From: Flavobacteriales bacterium
GTDB lineage: Bacteria; Bacteroidota; Bacteroidia; Flavobacteriales_F; PHOS-HE28
Direction: 5' to 3'
Assembly (NCBI GenBank): GCA_016715895.1
Contig: JADJXH010000004.1
Span: 1,302,001 to 1,366,000 of the forward strand
DNA: 64,000 bases
The first letter of the stretch is position 1. Each line of letters begins with the position of its first letter. This document shows, in pieces, positions 44,799 to 53,265 of the stretch. The notes beneath the pieces were generated by a model, which was not told the origin of the DNA, made no database searches, and was given only the letters and a program-made list of their open reading frames with translations. The translations under genes and the position numbers were made by a program.

Positions 44799-44981
44799 TC
44801 AGGCCTTTTCCTCGACCGTCACCAGATGGTTCACTTTCGCCACCATGCCGCGGATCTGCGGGGTGGCCTCCAGTTCGGCGCGCTTGCCGATGCGGCCCAG
44901 GCCGAGGGCCTTGAGGGTGGCCTTCTGCCGGGCGGGGCACTTGATCTGGCTGCCGGTCTGGATGATGATGATCTTGCTCAT
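44799..44981 (-). CDS. rpmD: 50S ribosomal protein L30
   Basis: The product is 60 residues: MSKIIIIQTGSQIKCPARQK followed by LKALGLGRIGKRAE. A small ferredoxin-like RNA-binding protein in its usual place between rpsE and rplO. Confidence 0.97.
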   Translation of the reverse strand: MSKIIIIQTGSQIKCPARQKATLKALGLGRIGKRAELEATPQIRGMVAKVNHLVTVEEKA

Positions 44982-45002
44982 GGGGGTCGCCCGGGGCGTT
45001 CG

Positions 45003-45521
45003 TTATCCGTTGAACACTTTCTCGACCTTCACCCCGCGCATCTGCGCCACGGTGTTGGCATCGCGCATGTCGGTGAGGGCCTTGATGGTGGCCTTCACCA
45101 CGTTGTGGGGGTTGCTGGAGCCCTTGCTCTTGGCCAGCACGTCCGTGATGCCCACGCTCTCGAGCACGGCGCGCATGGCACCCCCGGCGATCACGCCGGT
45201 ACCATGGGCGGCGGGCTTCAGGAGCACCTCGGCGCCGGCGAACTTGCCCTCCTGGGAGTGGGGGATGGTGCCTTTCCGCACGGGCACCTTCACGAGGTTC
45301 TTCTTGGCGTCGTCGATGCCCTTGGCGATGGCCTCCTGCACCTCCTTGGCCTTGCCCAGGCCGTGGCCCACCACACCGTTCTCGTTGCCCACCACGACGA
45401 TGGCGGCGAAGGTGAAGGTGCGGCCACCCTTGGTCACCTTGGTCACGCGGTTCAGCGCCACGAGCCGGTCCTTCAGCTCCAGGTCGCTGCTGCGCACTTT
45501 CTTGACGTTAGCTCCTTCCAT
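45003..45521 (-). CDS. rpsE: 30S ribosomal protein S5
   Basis: The product is 172 residues. It contains VALNRVTKVTKGGRTFTFAA and the KFAGAEVLLKPAAHGTGVIA segment of the C-terminal domain. It helps decoding accuracy at the mRNA entry site. Located 6 bases after rplR. Confidence 0.98.
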   Translation of the reverse strand: MEGANVKKVRSSDLELKDRLVALNRVTKVTKGGRTFTFAAIVVVGNENGVVGHGLGKAKEVQEAIAKGIDDAKKNLVKVPVRKGTIPHSQEGKFAGAEVLLKPAAHGTGVIAGGAMRAVLESVGITDVLAKSKGSSNPHNVVKATIKALTDMRDANTVAQMRGVKVEKVFNG

Positions 45522-45527
45522 CGGTGA

Positions 45528-45881
45528 TCAGAATTGGAGACCGGCCTCGCGGGCGGCTTCGGCCAGGGCTTTCACCCGGCCATGGTACACGTAACCGTTG
45601 CGGTCGAAGACGACCTGGGAGATGCCGGCGGCCTTGGCCTTCTCGGCGATGGCCATGCCCACCAGACGGGCCTGTTCCACACCGGCCGCGCCGTGGGCCT
45701 TCTTGTCCTTGAGGGAGGAGGCGCTGACCAGGGTGCGGCCCGCCTCGTCGCTGATGATCTGTGCGTAGATGTCCACATTGCTGCGGAACACCGATAGGCG
45801 GGGGCGCGCGTCGGTGCCGCGCACCTTGCGGCGCACGCGTTCGCGGATGTGGGCCCTGCGTTCGTTGCGTTGGTATGCCAT
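45528..45881 (-). CDS. rplR: 50S ribosomal protein L18
   Basis: The product is 117 residues: RRKVRGTDARPRLSVFRSN, then YAQIISDEAGRTLVSAS. It binds 5S rRNA. Located 8 bases after rplF. Confidence 0.97.
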   Translation of the reverse strand: MAYQRNERRAHIRERVRRKVRGTDARPRLSVFRSNVDIYAQIISDEAGRTLVSASSLKDKKAHGAAGVEQARLVGMAIAEKAKAAGISQVVFDRNGYVYHGRVKALAEAAREAGLQF

Positions 45882-45889
45882 GGCTCTGC

Positions 45890-46444
45890 TTATTTGCCTG
45901 CGGCTTTACCGGCCTTGCGGCGCACCTCTTCGCCCACGAAACGCACACCCTTGCCCTTGTAGGGCTCAGGCTTGCGCAGCGAGCGGATCTTGGCGGCCAC
46001 CTGGCCGATGAGCTGTTTGTCCGCGCTCTCCAGGCGGATGATGGGGTTCTTGCCCTTCTCCTGGGCGGCGCTCACCTTCACCTCGGCGGGCAGTTCGAAG
46101 GTCACCTGGTGGCTGAAGCCCAGCGCGAGCTGGAGCTGCTGCCCCTTGGCTGTGGCGCGGTAGCCCACGCCCACCAGTTCCTGTTCGATCACGTAGCCCT
46201 CGCTCACGCCCTTCACCATGTTGGCGATGAGCGCACGGTAGAGGCCGTGCTTGGCGCGGTGGGGTTTGGCGTCGCTAGGACGGGCCACGGTCACCGTGCC
46301 GTTGTCGTTCTTCACGGCGATGGCGGGGTCCACCACCTGCACGAGGGTGCCCTTGGGACCCTTGACGGTCACCTGGTTCTTGTCGCTGATGCTGATCTCC
46401 ACCCCCTTGGGCAGGCTGATCGGCGCTTTTCCGATGCGTGACAT
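45890..46444 (-). CDS. rplF: 50S ribosomal protein L6
   Basis: The product is 184 residues: MSRIGKAPISLPKGVEISIS, a duplicated RNA-binding fold, and the C-terminal signature KPEPYKGKGVRFVGEEV. It lies near the sarcin-ricin loop and GTPase centre. Confidence 0.98.
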   Translation of the reverse strand: MSRIGKAPISLPKGVEISISDKNQVTVKGPKGTLVQVVDPAIAVKNDNGTVTVARPSDAKPHRAKHGLYRALIANMVKGVSEGYVIEQELVGVGYRATAKGQQLQLALGFSHQVTFELPAEVKVSAAQEKGKNPIIRLESADKQLIGQVAAKIRSLRKPEPYKGKGVRFVGEEVRRKAGKAAGK

Positions 46445-46458
46445 GGCTTCTCGTGGGA

Positions 46459-46857
46459 TTAGCTCACGGTGCAGATCACCTCACCACCCACGCCGAGGCT
46501 GCGGGCCTCCTTGTCGGTGACGACACCCTTGCTGGTGCTGATGATGGCCACGCCGAGGCCGTTCATCACGCGGGGGAGCTCCTCCACGTGGGCGTACTGG
46601 CGCAGACCGGGGCTGCTGACACGGCGGAGCTCCTGGATGGCGTTCTGCCGCGTCTGCGGGTTGTACTTGAGGGCGATCTTGATGATGCCCTGTTTGCCGT
46701 CGTCCTCCAGCTTGTAGGACAGGATGTAGCCCTTGTCGTAGAGGATGCGCGTGATGTCCTTCTTGAGGCCGGACGCGGGCACCTCCACCACTTTCTTGCG
46801 CGCCAGGATGGCGTTGCGCAGACGGGTCAGGTAATCGGCGATGGGATCGGTGGTCAT
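46459..46857 (-). CDS. rpsH: 30S ribosomal protein S8
   Basis: The product is 132 residues: MTTDPIADYLTRLRNAILAR at the start and ISTSKGVVTDKEARSLGVGG at the C-terminus. It binds the central domain of 16S rRNA and in E. coli represses the spc operon. Confidence 0.98.
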   Translation of the reverse strand: MTTDPIADYLTRLRNAILARKKVVEVPASGLKKDITRILYDKGYILSYKLEDDGKQGIIKIALKYNPQTRQNAIQELRRVSSPGLRQYAHVEELPRVMNGLGVAIISTSKGVVTDKEARSLGVGGEVICTVS

Positions 46858-46876
46858 GGTCGATCGATGCGTTGAC

Positions 46877-47146
46877 TTACCAGCTGGACTTGGTGACGCC
46901 GGGGATCTTGCCCTCCAGGGCCATCATGCGCAGCATGTAGCGCGAGATGCCGAAGAGGCGCACATAGCCCTTGGGGCGGCCGGTGATCTGGCAGCGGTTG
47001 TGCATGCGCACGTAGCTGGAGTTGGCGGGCAGCTGCTGGAGCTTGTCCCATTCGCCGGCGGCCTTGAGGGCGGCGCGCTTGGCGGCGTATTTCTCCACCA
47101 TGCGCTTGCGCTTGCGCTCGCGGGCCTTCATGCTTTCCTTGGCCAT
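46877..47146 (-). CDS. rpsN: 30S ribosomal protein S14 (zinc-free form)
   Basis: The product is 89 residues, the long C-minus form. It has a basic start (MAKESMKARERKRKRMVEKY) and the conserved RCQITGRPKGYVRLFGISR; the four-Cys zinc knuckle is absent. The ATG at 47146 is the family start; upstream codons overlap rplE. Confidence 0.97.
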   Translation of the reverse strand: MAKESMKARERKRKRMVEKYAAKRAALKAAGEWDKLQQLPANSSYVRMHNRCQITGRPKGYVRLFGISRYMLRMMALEGKIPGVTKSSW

Positions 47147-47168
47147 GGTCTGGTCGGTGTCTGGTCGG

Positions 47169-47726
47169 TTATTTCTTGTCGGCGAACGGGAACCCGAACT
47201 CGCGCAGGAGGGCCTTGGCCTCCGCATCGGTGCGGGCGGTGGTCACGAACGTGATGTCCATGCCGCGGATCTTGGCCACCTTGTCGATGTCGATCTCCGG
47301 GAAGATGATCTGCTCCTTCACCCCGAAGGTGAAGTTGCCGCGGCCGTCGAAGCCCTTGGCGGGCACGCCGCGGAAGTCGCGGGTGCGGGGAAGGGCCACG
47401 GCGATGAGGCGGTCAAGGAACTCGTACATCTTGTCGCCGCGCAGGGTGACGCGGGCGCCGATGGGCATGCCGCGGCGCAGCTTGAAGTTGCTGATGTCCT
47501 TCTTGGAGACGGTGGGCACGGCCTTCTGGCCGCTGATGGTGGTCATCTCCACCACGGCGTTGTCCACGATCTTCTTGTCGCCGACCGCATCGCCCAGGCC
47601 CTGGTTGAGGTTGATCTTCACCAGGCGGGGCACCTGCATGGAGCTCTTGTAATTGAACTCCTTCTGCAGGGCGGGGGCCACCTCCTTGACGTACTTGGCT
47701 TTGAGCCGGGGGCTGTAGGTGCTCAT
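47169..47726 (-). CDS. rplE: 50S ribosomal protein L5
   Basis: The product is 185 residues: MSTYSPRLKAKYVKEVAPAL, then KINLNQGLGDA and the C-terminal DAEAKALLREFGFPF. It binds 5S rRNA. The ATG overlaps the rplX stop by one base (TGATG), so translation is coupled; a GTG one codon earlier is less likely. Confidence 0.98.
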   Translation of the reverse strand: MSTYSPRLKAKYVKEVAPALQKEFNYKSSMQVPRLVKINLNQGLGDAVGDKKIVDNAVVEMTTISGQKAVPTVSKKDISNFKLRRGMPIGARVTLRGDKMYEFLDRLIAVALPRTRDFRGVPAKGFDGRGNFTFGVKEQIIFPEIDIDKVAKIRGMDITFVTTARTDAEAKALLREFGFPFADKK

Positions 47727-48049
47727 CACTTGGCGGCTGATCTCTTGGTCTTCACGTAGCGTTCCAGCTTGCCCTCCTTGGTGAGGCGGCGCCCCACGCG
47801 GCCGGGCAGGCCGCTCTTGGCGTCGATCAGCATGAGGTTGCTCAGGTGGATCGGGCCCTCCTTGTCCACGATGCCGCCCTGGGGGTTGGCGGTCGTGGGC
47901 TTGGAGTGCTTCTTGTTGATGTTAAGGCCTTCCACGAGGGCGGCGTTGCGTTCGCGCATCACTTCCAGCACGCGGCCTTCCTTGCCGCGGTCCTCGCCGG
48001 CGATCACCTTCACCAGGTCGCCCTTCTTGATGTGTGTCTTCTTCTGCAT
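47726..48049 (-). CDS. rplX: 50S ribosomal protein L24
   Basis: The product is 107 residues: HIKKGDLVKVIAGEDRGKEG (KOW motif), then HSKPTTANPQGGIVDKEGPI. It is an early assembly initiator of the 50S subunit. Its stop overlaps the rplE start. Confidence 0.98.
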   Translation of the reverse strand: MQKKTHIKKGDLVKVIAGEDRGKEGRVLEVMRERNAALVEGLNINKKHSKPTTANPQGGIVDKEGPIHLSNLMLIDAKSGLPGRVGRRLTKEGKLERYVKTKRSAAK

Positions 48050-48062
48050 GGCGCGGTGTGGG

Positions 48063-48431
48063 TCAGAGCACCTCGGGTGCCAGGGAGATGATCTTCATGA
48101 ACTTCTTCTCGCGCAGTTCCTTGGCCACGGGGCCGAAGATGCGGGTGCCCTTCATCTCGCCGGCGGCGTCCAGCAGCACCACCGCATTGTCGTCGAAGCG
48201 GATGTAGCTGCCGTCCTTGCGGCGCAGTTCCTTGCGGGTGCGCACCACCACCGCCTTGTGCACGGTGCCTTTCTTGGCGCTGCCGTTGGGCATGGCGGCC
48301 TTGATGGACACCACGACGGTGTCACCGATGCGCGCATAACGGCGGGCCGTGCCGCCGAGCACACGGATCACGAGCACCTCCTTGGCGCCGCTGTTGTCGG
48401 CCACGTTGAGCCTGGATTCCTGTTGGATCAT
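48063..48431 (-). CDS. rplN: 50S ribosomal protein L14
   Basis: The product is 122 residues: MIQQESRLNVADNSGAKEVL and the C-terminal RIFGPVAKELREKKFMKIIS. It lies at the subunit interface. Located 12 bases after rpsQ. Confidence 0.98.
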   Translation of the reverse strand: MIQQESRLNVADNSGAKEVLVIRVLGGTARRYARIGDTVVVSIKAAMPNGSAKKGTVHKAVVVRTRKELRRKDGSYIRFDDNAVVLLDAAGEMKGTRIFGPVAKELREKKFMKIISLAPEVL

Positions 48432-48443
48432 CGTTCGGGTGCG

Positions 48444-48698
48444 TTACTTGGCGCGTTCGACCACCTCCACCACGCGCCAGCACTTGTTCTTGCTTATGGG
48501 GCGGGTCTCCATGATGCGCACGGTGTCACCGATGTGGGCCTCCTGCTTCTCGTCGTGCGCCATGAACTTGCTGCTGCGCTTGACGAACTTGCCGTACTTG
48601 GGGTGCATCACGCGGCGCTCGACGGTCACCACCACGCTCTTGTCCATCTTGTCGCTGGTGACGATGCCGATGCGTTCCTTCCTGAGGTTGCGTTCCAT
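48444..48698 (-). CDS. rpsQ: 30S ribosomal protein S17
   Basis: The product is 84 residues: RKERIGIVTSDKMDKSVVVT and later HDEKQEAHIGDTVRIMETRP. OB-fold protein for 16S rRNA 5' domain assembly. Located 3 bases after rpmC. Confidence 0.98.
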   Translation of the reverse strand: MERNLRKERIGIVTSDKMDKSVVVTVERRVMHPKYGKFVKRSSKFMAHDEKQEAHIGDTVRIMETRPISKNKCWRVVEVVERAK

Positions 48699-48701
48699 GG
48701 C

Positions 48702-48911
48702 TTAGTTCGATTTGGCGTTCAGTTCGCGGGCGCGCAGCTCGGTGAGCACGCGGGCCACTTCGCGGCGGCGGCTGCGCAGGAGCATGGGGTTCTCCACGGG
48801 GCTCACGGCGTGGTCGAAGCGGAGCTTGGCCAGTGCGCTGCGTTCCTCCTGCAGTTTGTCCTGCAGTTCCTGGACGGTAAGGTCCCTGAGGGTGGTGCCT
48901 TTCTTCTTCAT
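48702..48911 (-). CDS. rpmC: 50S ribosomal protein L29
   Basis: The product is 69 residues: LRDLTVQELQDKLQEERSAL, then VENPMLLRSRRREVARVLTE. A helical protein at the peptide exit, where chaperones and SRP dock. Confidence 0.96.
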   Translation of the reverse strand: MKKKGTTLRDLTVQELQDKLQEERSALAKLRFDHAVSPVENPMLLRSRRREVARVLTELRARELNAKSN

Positions 48912-48919
48912 GGCTTCGC

Positions 48920-49342
48920 TTATTGGCCGTCGTAGTCCTCGCGCACGACGAACTTGGTCTTGATGGGCAGCTTCTGGGCCGCCAGGCGCAGGGCCTCCTT
49001 GGCGGTGGCCATCGGCACACCGTCGGCCTCGAAGATGATGCGTCCGGCGTGCACCACGGCCACCCAGTGGTCCAGGGCGCCTTTGCCCTTACCCATGCGC
49101 ACCTCGGCGGGCTTGGCGGTCACGGGCTTGTCCGGGAACACCTTGATCCACACCTGGCCTTCGCGCTTCATGTGGCGGGTGAGGGCCACACGGGCGGCCT
49201 CGATCTGGCGGCTGGTGAGCCACACGCTTTCCATGGCCTTCAGGCCGAAGGAGCCCAGGCTCACGCGGTGTCCGCGCTGGGCCACGCCCTTCATGCGGCC
49301 CTTGTGCATATTGCGGCGCTTGCTGCGCTTCGGTTGCAACAT
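48920..49342 (-). CDS. rplP: 50S ribosomal protein L16
   Basis: The product is 140 residues: MLQPKRSKRRNMHKGRMKGV, then FPDKPVTAKPAEVRMGKGKG. It helps position tRNA at the A and P sites. Located 5 bases after rpsC. Confidence 0.98.
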   Translation of the reverse strand: MLQPKRSKRRNMHKGRMKGVAQRGHRVSLGSFGLKAMESVWLTSRQIEAARVALTRHMKREGQVWIKVFPDKPVTAKPAEVRMGKGKGALDHWVAVVHAGRIIFEADGVPMATAKEALRLAAQKLPIKTKFVVREDYDGQ

Positions 49343-49347
49343 GGCGA

Positions 49348-50136
49348 TCAGTTGTTACTGCGGTTACCTCCTCCACGACGCTCTCCACCCGGCCGGCGGT
49401 CACCACCGCCACCGCGACGTTCACCGCCACCGCGGCGTTCGCCCATGGGCCGCGGGCCGCCCGGGCCCTTGGCGCCCTTCTGCTGGCCCACGTTGGGGCT
49501 CAGGTCGCGCTTGCCGAAGACCTCACCGCGGCAGATCCAGCACTTCACCCCGATGCGACCCATCTTGGTGTGCGCCTCGCTGATGGCGAAGTCGATGTCG
49601 GCGCGCAGGGTGTGCAGGGGCACACGGCCCTCTCGGTAGCTCTCGGTGCGCGCGATCTCGGCCCCGTTGAGGCGGCCGGCGACGGTGAGCTTGATGCCCT
49701 CGGCGCCCATGCGCATGGTGCTGGCCACGGCCATCTTCATGGCGCGGCGGAAGCTGATGCGGCCTTCAAGCTGGCGGGCGATGCTGTCGGCCACGAGCTT
49801 GGCGTCGAGCTCCGGACGCTTGATCTCGAAGATGTTGAGCTGCACATCCTTGCCGGTGAACTTCTTGAGCTCCTCGCGCAGTTTATCCACCTCGGCGCCG
49901 CCCTTGCCGATGATCACGCCGGGGCGGGCGGTGTTGATGGTGACGGTGACGAGCTTCAGGGTGCGCTCGATGATGATCTTGCTGACGCTGGCCTTCTTCA
50001 GGCGGGTGATGAGATACTGGCGGATGCGCTCATCCTCGACGATCTTGTCGACGTAGTTGTCGCCGCCGTACCAGTTGCTGTCCCAGCCCTTGATGTAGCC
50101 GAGGCGGGAGCCGGTCGGGTGTGCTTTCTGTCCCAT
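49348..50136 (-). CDS. rpsC: 30S ribosomal protein S3 with Arg/Gly-rich C-terminal tail
   Basis: The product is 262 residues. Residues 1-206 match S3: MGQKAHPTGSRLGYIKGWDS, the KH domain loop RPGVIIGKGGAEVDKL, and the C-terminal domain TMRMGAEGIKLTVAGRLNGA. From about 213 the sequence becomes a 50-residue tail of RRGGG-type repeats (ERRGGG, GGGGDRRPGG, ERRGGGNRSNN) not present in E. coli S3. S3 forms part of the mRNA entry tunnel, so the tail would be near incoming mRNA. It lies between rplV (17 bases) and rplP (5 bases). Confidence 0.97.
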   Translation of the reverse strand: MGQKAHPTGSRLGYIKGWDSNWYGGDNYVDKIVEDERIRQYLITRLKKASVSKIIIERTLKLVTVTINTARPGVIIGKGGAEVDKLREELKKFTGKDVQLNIFEIKRPELDAKLVADSIARQLEGRISFRRAMKMAVASTMRMGAEGIKLTVAGRLNGAEIARTESYREGRVPLHTLRADIDFAISEAHTKMGRIGVKCWICRGEVFGKRDLSPNVGQQKGAKGPGGPRPMGERRGGGERRGGGGDRRPGGERRGGGNRSNN

Positions 50137-50153
50137 GGTCCGAGGGTACGGTC

Positions 50154-50552
50154 TTAGTTGTTGGCGGTGTCGACGATGAGCGTGACGTGGTTCGAGCGCT
50201 TCTTCATGCGGTAGGCACGTCCCTGCGGGGCGGGCAGCATGCGCTTCAGGCCACGGGCCTCGTCCACCATGATGCTGCGCACGATCAGCCCGGCCTCGTC
50301 GGCGCGCTGACCCTCGTGCTTGGCCTCCCAGTTGGCGATGGCGCTCCGAAGCAGCTTGTACATCGGCTTGCTGGCATGGCGGGTGCTGAACTGCAGGATG
50401 CTCAGCGCCTTTTCCACGCCGAGGCCGCGGATGTTGTCGGCCACCTGGCGCATGCGGCGGGGGCTGGTGGGCACGTTCCGCAGGCGGGCGATGGCCACTT
50501 CCTTCATGGCCTCCTTGCGCTTCTCGGCGCTCAGTTTCTTACGCTGTCCCAT
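50154..50552 (-). CDS. rplV: 50S ribosomal protein L22
   Basis: The product is 132 residues: ARLRNVPTSPRRMRQVADNI, with the tunnel-lining loop ARGLKRMLPAPQGRAYRMKK. It lines the peptide exit tunnel. Located 9 bases after rpsS. Confidence 0.97.
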   Translation of the reverse strand: MGQRKKLSAEKRKEAMKEVAIARLRNVPTSPRRMRQVADNIRGLGVEKALSILQFSTRHASKPMYKLLRSAIANWEAKHEGQRADEAGLIVRSIMVDEARGLKRMLPAPQGRAYRMKKRSNHVTLIVDTANN

Positions 50553-50561
50553 GGGCTATCA

Positions 50562-50828
50562 CTACTTCTTGTTGCCGGAGTGGCCGCGGAACGTGCGGGT
50601 GGGGGCGAATTCGCCCAGCTTGTGGCCCACCATGTTCTCGGTCACGTACACGGGGATGAACTTGTTGCCGTTGTGCACCGCGAGCGTCAGGCCGACGAAC
50701 TCGGGGGTGATGGTGCTGGAGCGTGACCAGGTCTTCAGAACGGCCTTCTTGCCGGACTTCTGCATGTCGGTGACGCGCTTCGCCAGTTTGTAGTGGACGA
50801 ACGGCGGTTTCTTGAGGGAGCGGCTCAT
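50562..50828 (-). CDS. rpsS: 30S ribosomal protein S19
   Basis: The product is 88 residues: MSRSLKKPPFVHYKLAKRV, then VYVTENMVGHKLGEFAPTRT and FRGHSGNKK at the end. Part of the 30S head. Located 9 bases after rplB. Confidence 0.98.
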   Translation of the reverse strand: MSRSLKKPPFVHYKLAKRVTDMQKSGKKAVLKTWSRSSTITPEFVGLTLAVHNGNKFIPVYVTENMVGHKLGEFAPTRTFRGHSGNKK

Positions 50829-50837
50829 GACTGGCTA

Positions 50838-51677
50838 TCAGATCGATGCGGCCTTGCTGTTGCGGCGCGCGATGATGAACTTGCTCGAGGTGCGCTTGGG
50901 GTGGCGCGTCTTCTTGCCCTTGGCCAGCAGGCCCTTGCGGCTGCGGGGGTGACCGCCGGAGGCACGACCCTCACCACCGCCCATGGGGTGGTCCACCGGG
51001 TTCATGGCCACCGCACGGGTGCGGGGACGCCGGCCCTGCCAGCGGCTTCGACCGGCCTTGCCGCTCTTCTGCAGCATGTGCTCGGCGTTGCTCACGCTGC
51101 CCACGGTGGCCAGGCAATCGCAGAGCACCATGCGGAGCTCGCCGCTGGGCATCTTCAAGGTGGCGTAGCGGCCCTCACGCGCGCTCAGCTGGGCGAAGGT
51201 GCCGGCGCTGCGCGCCAGTGCACCGCCCTTGCCGGGCTGCAGTTCCACGTTGTGCACCAGGGTGCCCAGTGGGATCTCGGCCAGGGGCAGGGTGTTGCCC
51301 ACCTCGGGGGCCACGCCCTTGCCGCTCAGCACCTGCTGGCCCACCTTCAGGCCGGTGGGGGCGAGCATGTACCGCTTCTCGCCATCGGCGTAGACCAGCA
51401 GGGCGATGCGGGCGCTGCGGTTGGGGTCGTACTCGATGGTGCGCACCGTGGCGGGGATGCCGTGCTTGTTGCGCTTGAGGTCGACCGTGCGGAAGCGCTG
51501 CTTGTGACCACCGCCGATGTAGCGCATGGTCATCTTGCCCTGATTGTTGCGGCCGCCGCTCTTGTTGCGGCCGGTGGTCAGGCTGGGCTCGGGAACGTTC
51601 GTGGTGACGCCCTCGAAATCGGTGATCACCCGGTGGCGGGTGCCGGGGGTGACGGGGTTCAGCTTGCGGATGCCCAT
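50838..51677 (-). CDS. rplB: 50S ribosomal protein L2
   Basis: The product is 279 residues: MGIRKLNPVTPGTRHRVITD and the C-terminal PVDHPMGGGEGRASGGHPRS, which contains the conserved His near the peptidyl transferase centre. Located 22 bases after rplW. Confidence 0.98.
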   Translation of the reverse strand: MGIRKLNPVTPGTRHRVITDFEGVTTNVPEPSLTTGRNKSGGRNNQGKMTMRYIGGGHKQRFRTVDLKRNKHGIPATVRTIEYDPNRSARIALLVYADGEKRYMLAPTGLKVGQQVLSGKGVAPEVGNTLPLAEIPLGTLVHNVELQPGKGGALARSAGTFAQLSAREGRYATLKMPSGELRMVLCDCLATVGSVSNAEHMLQKSGKAGRSRWQGRRPRTRAVAMNPVDHPMGGGEGRASGGHPRSRKGLLAKGKKTRHPKRTSSKFIIARRNSKAASI

Positions 51678-51699
51678 GGGTCGTTCGGTGCTGCGCGGA

Positions 51700-51993
51700 T
51701 CAGATGCTGCTGTACAGGTCGATGGTCTCGCCGGCCTTGAGGGTGACGATGGCCTTCTTGTAGGAGGCGCTGGACCCGCGCAGGATGTTGGTCTTGGTGT
51801 AGCGGGTGCGGTGCTTGCCGCGCACGATCATGGTGCGCACGCTGTCCACCTCCACGCCGTACTGCTTCTTCACCGCATCGCGGATCTGGAGCTTGTTGCT
51901 ATCGCGGGCCACCACGAAGCCGTAGCGGTTCTCCTTCTCGCCTTGGGCGGTCATCTTCTCCGTGATGATCGGTCGGATGAGGATCTGGCTCAT
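51700..51993 (-). CDS. rplW: 50S ribosomal protein L23
   Basis: The product is 97 residues: ILIRPIITEKMTAQGEKENR, then VRTMIVRGKHRTRYTKTNIL. It sits at the tunnel exit and docks trigger factor and SRP. Located 3 bases after rplD. Confidence 0.97.
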   Translation of the reverse strand: MSQILIRPIITEKMTAQGEKENRYGFVVARDSNKLQIRDAVKKQYGVEVDSVRTMIVRGKHRTRYTKTNILRGSSASYKKAIVTLKAGETIDLYSSI

Positions 51994-51996
51994 GGC

Positions 51997-52626
51997 TTAC
52001 TTGGTGAGGGTGGCCTCCAGGGCGGCGATCGCGTCCTTCACGATCAGCACCTTGTTGGCGTTCATGATGTCGTAGGTGTTCACCTCGCTGGCGATGACAA
52101 CGCGGGCGCCCTGGATGTTGCGCGCGCTGAGCAGCACGTTCTCATCCTTGGTGGGCAGCACGACGAGCGCCTTGCGGTCATTGAGGCTGAAGGCCTTGAG
52201 CATGCCGGCGAAGGCGCTGGTCTTGGGGGCTTTGATGCCGGTGCTGTCGAGCACGGCGATGGCGCCTTCCTTGGCCTTGTATGTGAGGGCGCTGCGGCGG
52301 GCCAGGTCCTTCACCTTCTTGTTCAACTTGAAGGAGTAATCGCGAGGCTTGGGGCCGAACACACGGGCGCCGCCCTTGAACAGCGGGCTCTTGATCGAAC
52401 CCTTGCGGCTGCCGCCTGTGCCTTTCTGGCGGTGCAACTTCTTGGTGCTGCCGCTCACCTCGCTCTTCTCGAGGGTCTTGTGCGTGCCCTGGCGCTTGTT
52501 GGCCAGGTGCTGCTTCACGTCCAGCCAGATGGCGTGGTCGTTCGGCTCCACGGCGAAGACCGCGTCGTTGAGCTTGGCCTTCTTGCCGGTGGCCTTGCCG
52601 TCGGTGCTGTAGATCTCGAGCTCCAT
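51997..52626 (-). CDS. rplD: 50S ribosomal protein L4
   Basis: The product is 209 residues: the tunnel loop region RQKGTGGSRKGSIKSPLFKG, then GPKPRDYSFKLNKKVKDLAR. In E. coli it is the autogenous repressor of the S10 operon. The start lies one base from the rplC stop. Confidence 0.97.
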   Translation of the reverse strand: MELEIYSTDGKATGKKAKLNDAVFAVEPNDHAIWLDVKQHLANKRQGTHKTLEKSEVSGSTKKLHRQKGTGGSRKGSIKSPLFKGGARVFGPKPRDYSFKLNKKVKDLARRSALTYKAKEGAIAVLDSTGIKAPKTSAFAGMLKAFSLNDRKALVVLPTKDENVLLSARNIQGARVVIASEVNTYDIMNANKVLIVKDAIAALEATLTK

Positions 52627-52627
52627 C

Positions 52628-53245
52628 TTACTTCCAGATGATCACCATGCTGCCCTTGGCACCGGGGATGGCGCCACGCAGCACGAGGAGGTTCTTGTCC
52701 TTGTCGATCTTCACCACCTTGAGGTTCTCGGTGGTGTACTGCTCACCGCCCTTGCGGCCGGCCATGCGAAGTCCCTTGAACACGCGGGCGGGGTAGGAGC
52801 TTCCCCCCAACGAACCCGGGGCGCGGCTGCGGTCGTGCTGACCGTGAGTGGTCTCGCCCACGCCGTTGAAGCCGTGGCGCTTCACCACACCCTGGAAGCC
52901 TTTGCCCTTGCTCTTGCCGGTCACGCTCACGAAGGAGCCTTCCTCGAAGAGGTCGACGCCGACGGTGTCGCCGAGCTTGAGGTCCTGCTCGAACTCCTTG
53001 AACTCGTGGGCCTTCACCTTGGGGGTGGTGCCGGCCTTCTTGTAGTGGCCGGCCAGGGCCTTGGTGGCGTTCTTCTCGCCGCGCTCCCCGTAGGCGAGCT
53101 GCACGGCCTCGTAGCCGTCCTTCTCGGTGGTCCGCACCTGGGTCACCACGCAGGGACCGGCCTCGATCACGGTGCAGCCCACAAGCTGCCCGTCCGTGTC
53201 GTACAGGCTGGTCATTCCGATCTTCTTGCCGATCAAGCCGCTCAT
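52628..53245 (-). CDS. rplC: 50S ribosomal protein L3
   Basis: The product is 205 residues: MSGLIGKKIGMTSLYDTDGQ, then KGKGFQGVVKRHGFNGVGET and THGQHDRSRAPGSLGGSSYP, which contains the Gln that is methylated in many bacteria. It nucleates 50S assembly. Confidence 0.98.
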   Translation of the reverse strand: MSGLIGKKIGMTSLYDTDGQLVGCTVIEAGPCVVTQVRTTEKDGYEAVQLAYGERGEKNATKALAGHYKKAGTTPKVKAHEFKEFEQDLKLGDTVGVDLFEEGSFVSVTGKSKGKGFQGVVKRHGFNGVGETTHGQHDRSRAPGSLGGSSYPARVFKGLRMAGRKGGEQYTTENLKVVKIDKDKNLLVLRGAIPGAKGSMVIIWK

Positions 53246-53265
53246 TGTGCAGTTCGTTTACTCGG

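Noticed and set aside
42271..45594. 1107-codon plus-strand open frame over map, secY, rplO, rpmD and rpsE
   Set aside because: Antisense shadow of five certain genes; His/Gly/Asp-rich without motifs.
47724..47729. rplE start at 47729
   Set aside because: That codon is GTG inside the rplX stop context; the ATG at 47726 gives the family N-terminus and a one-base overlap.
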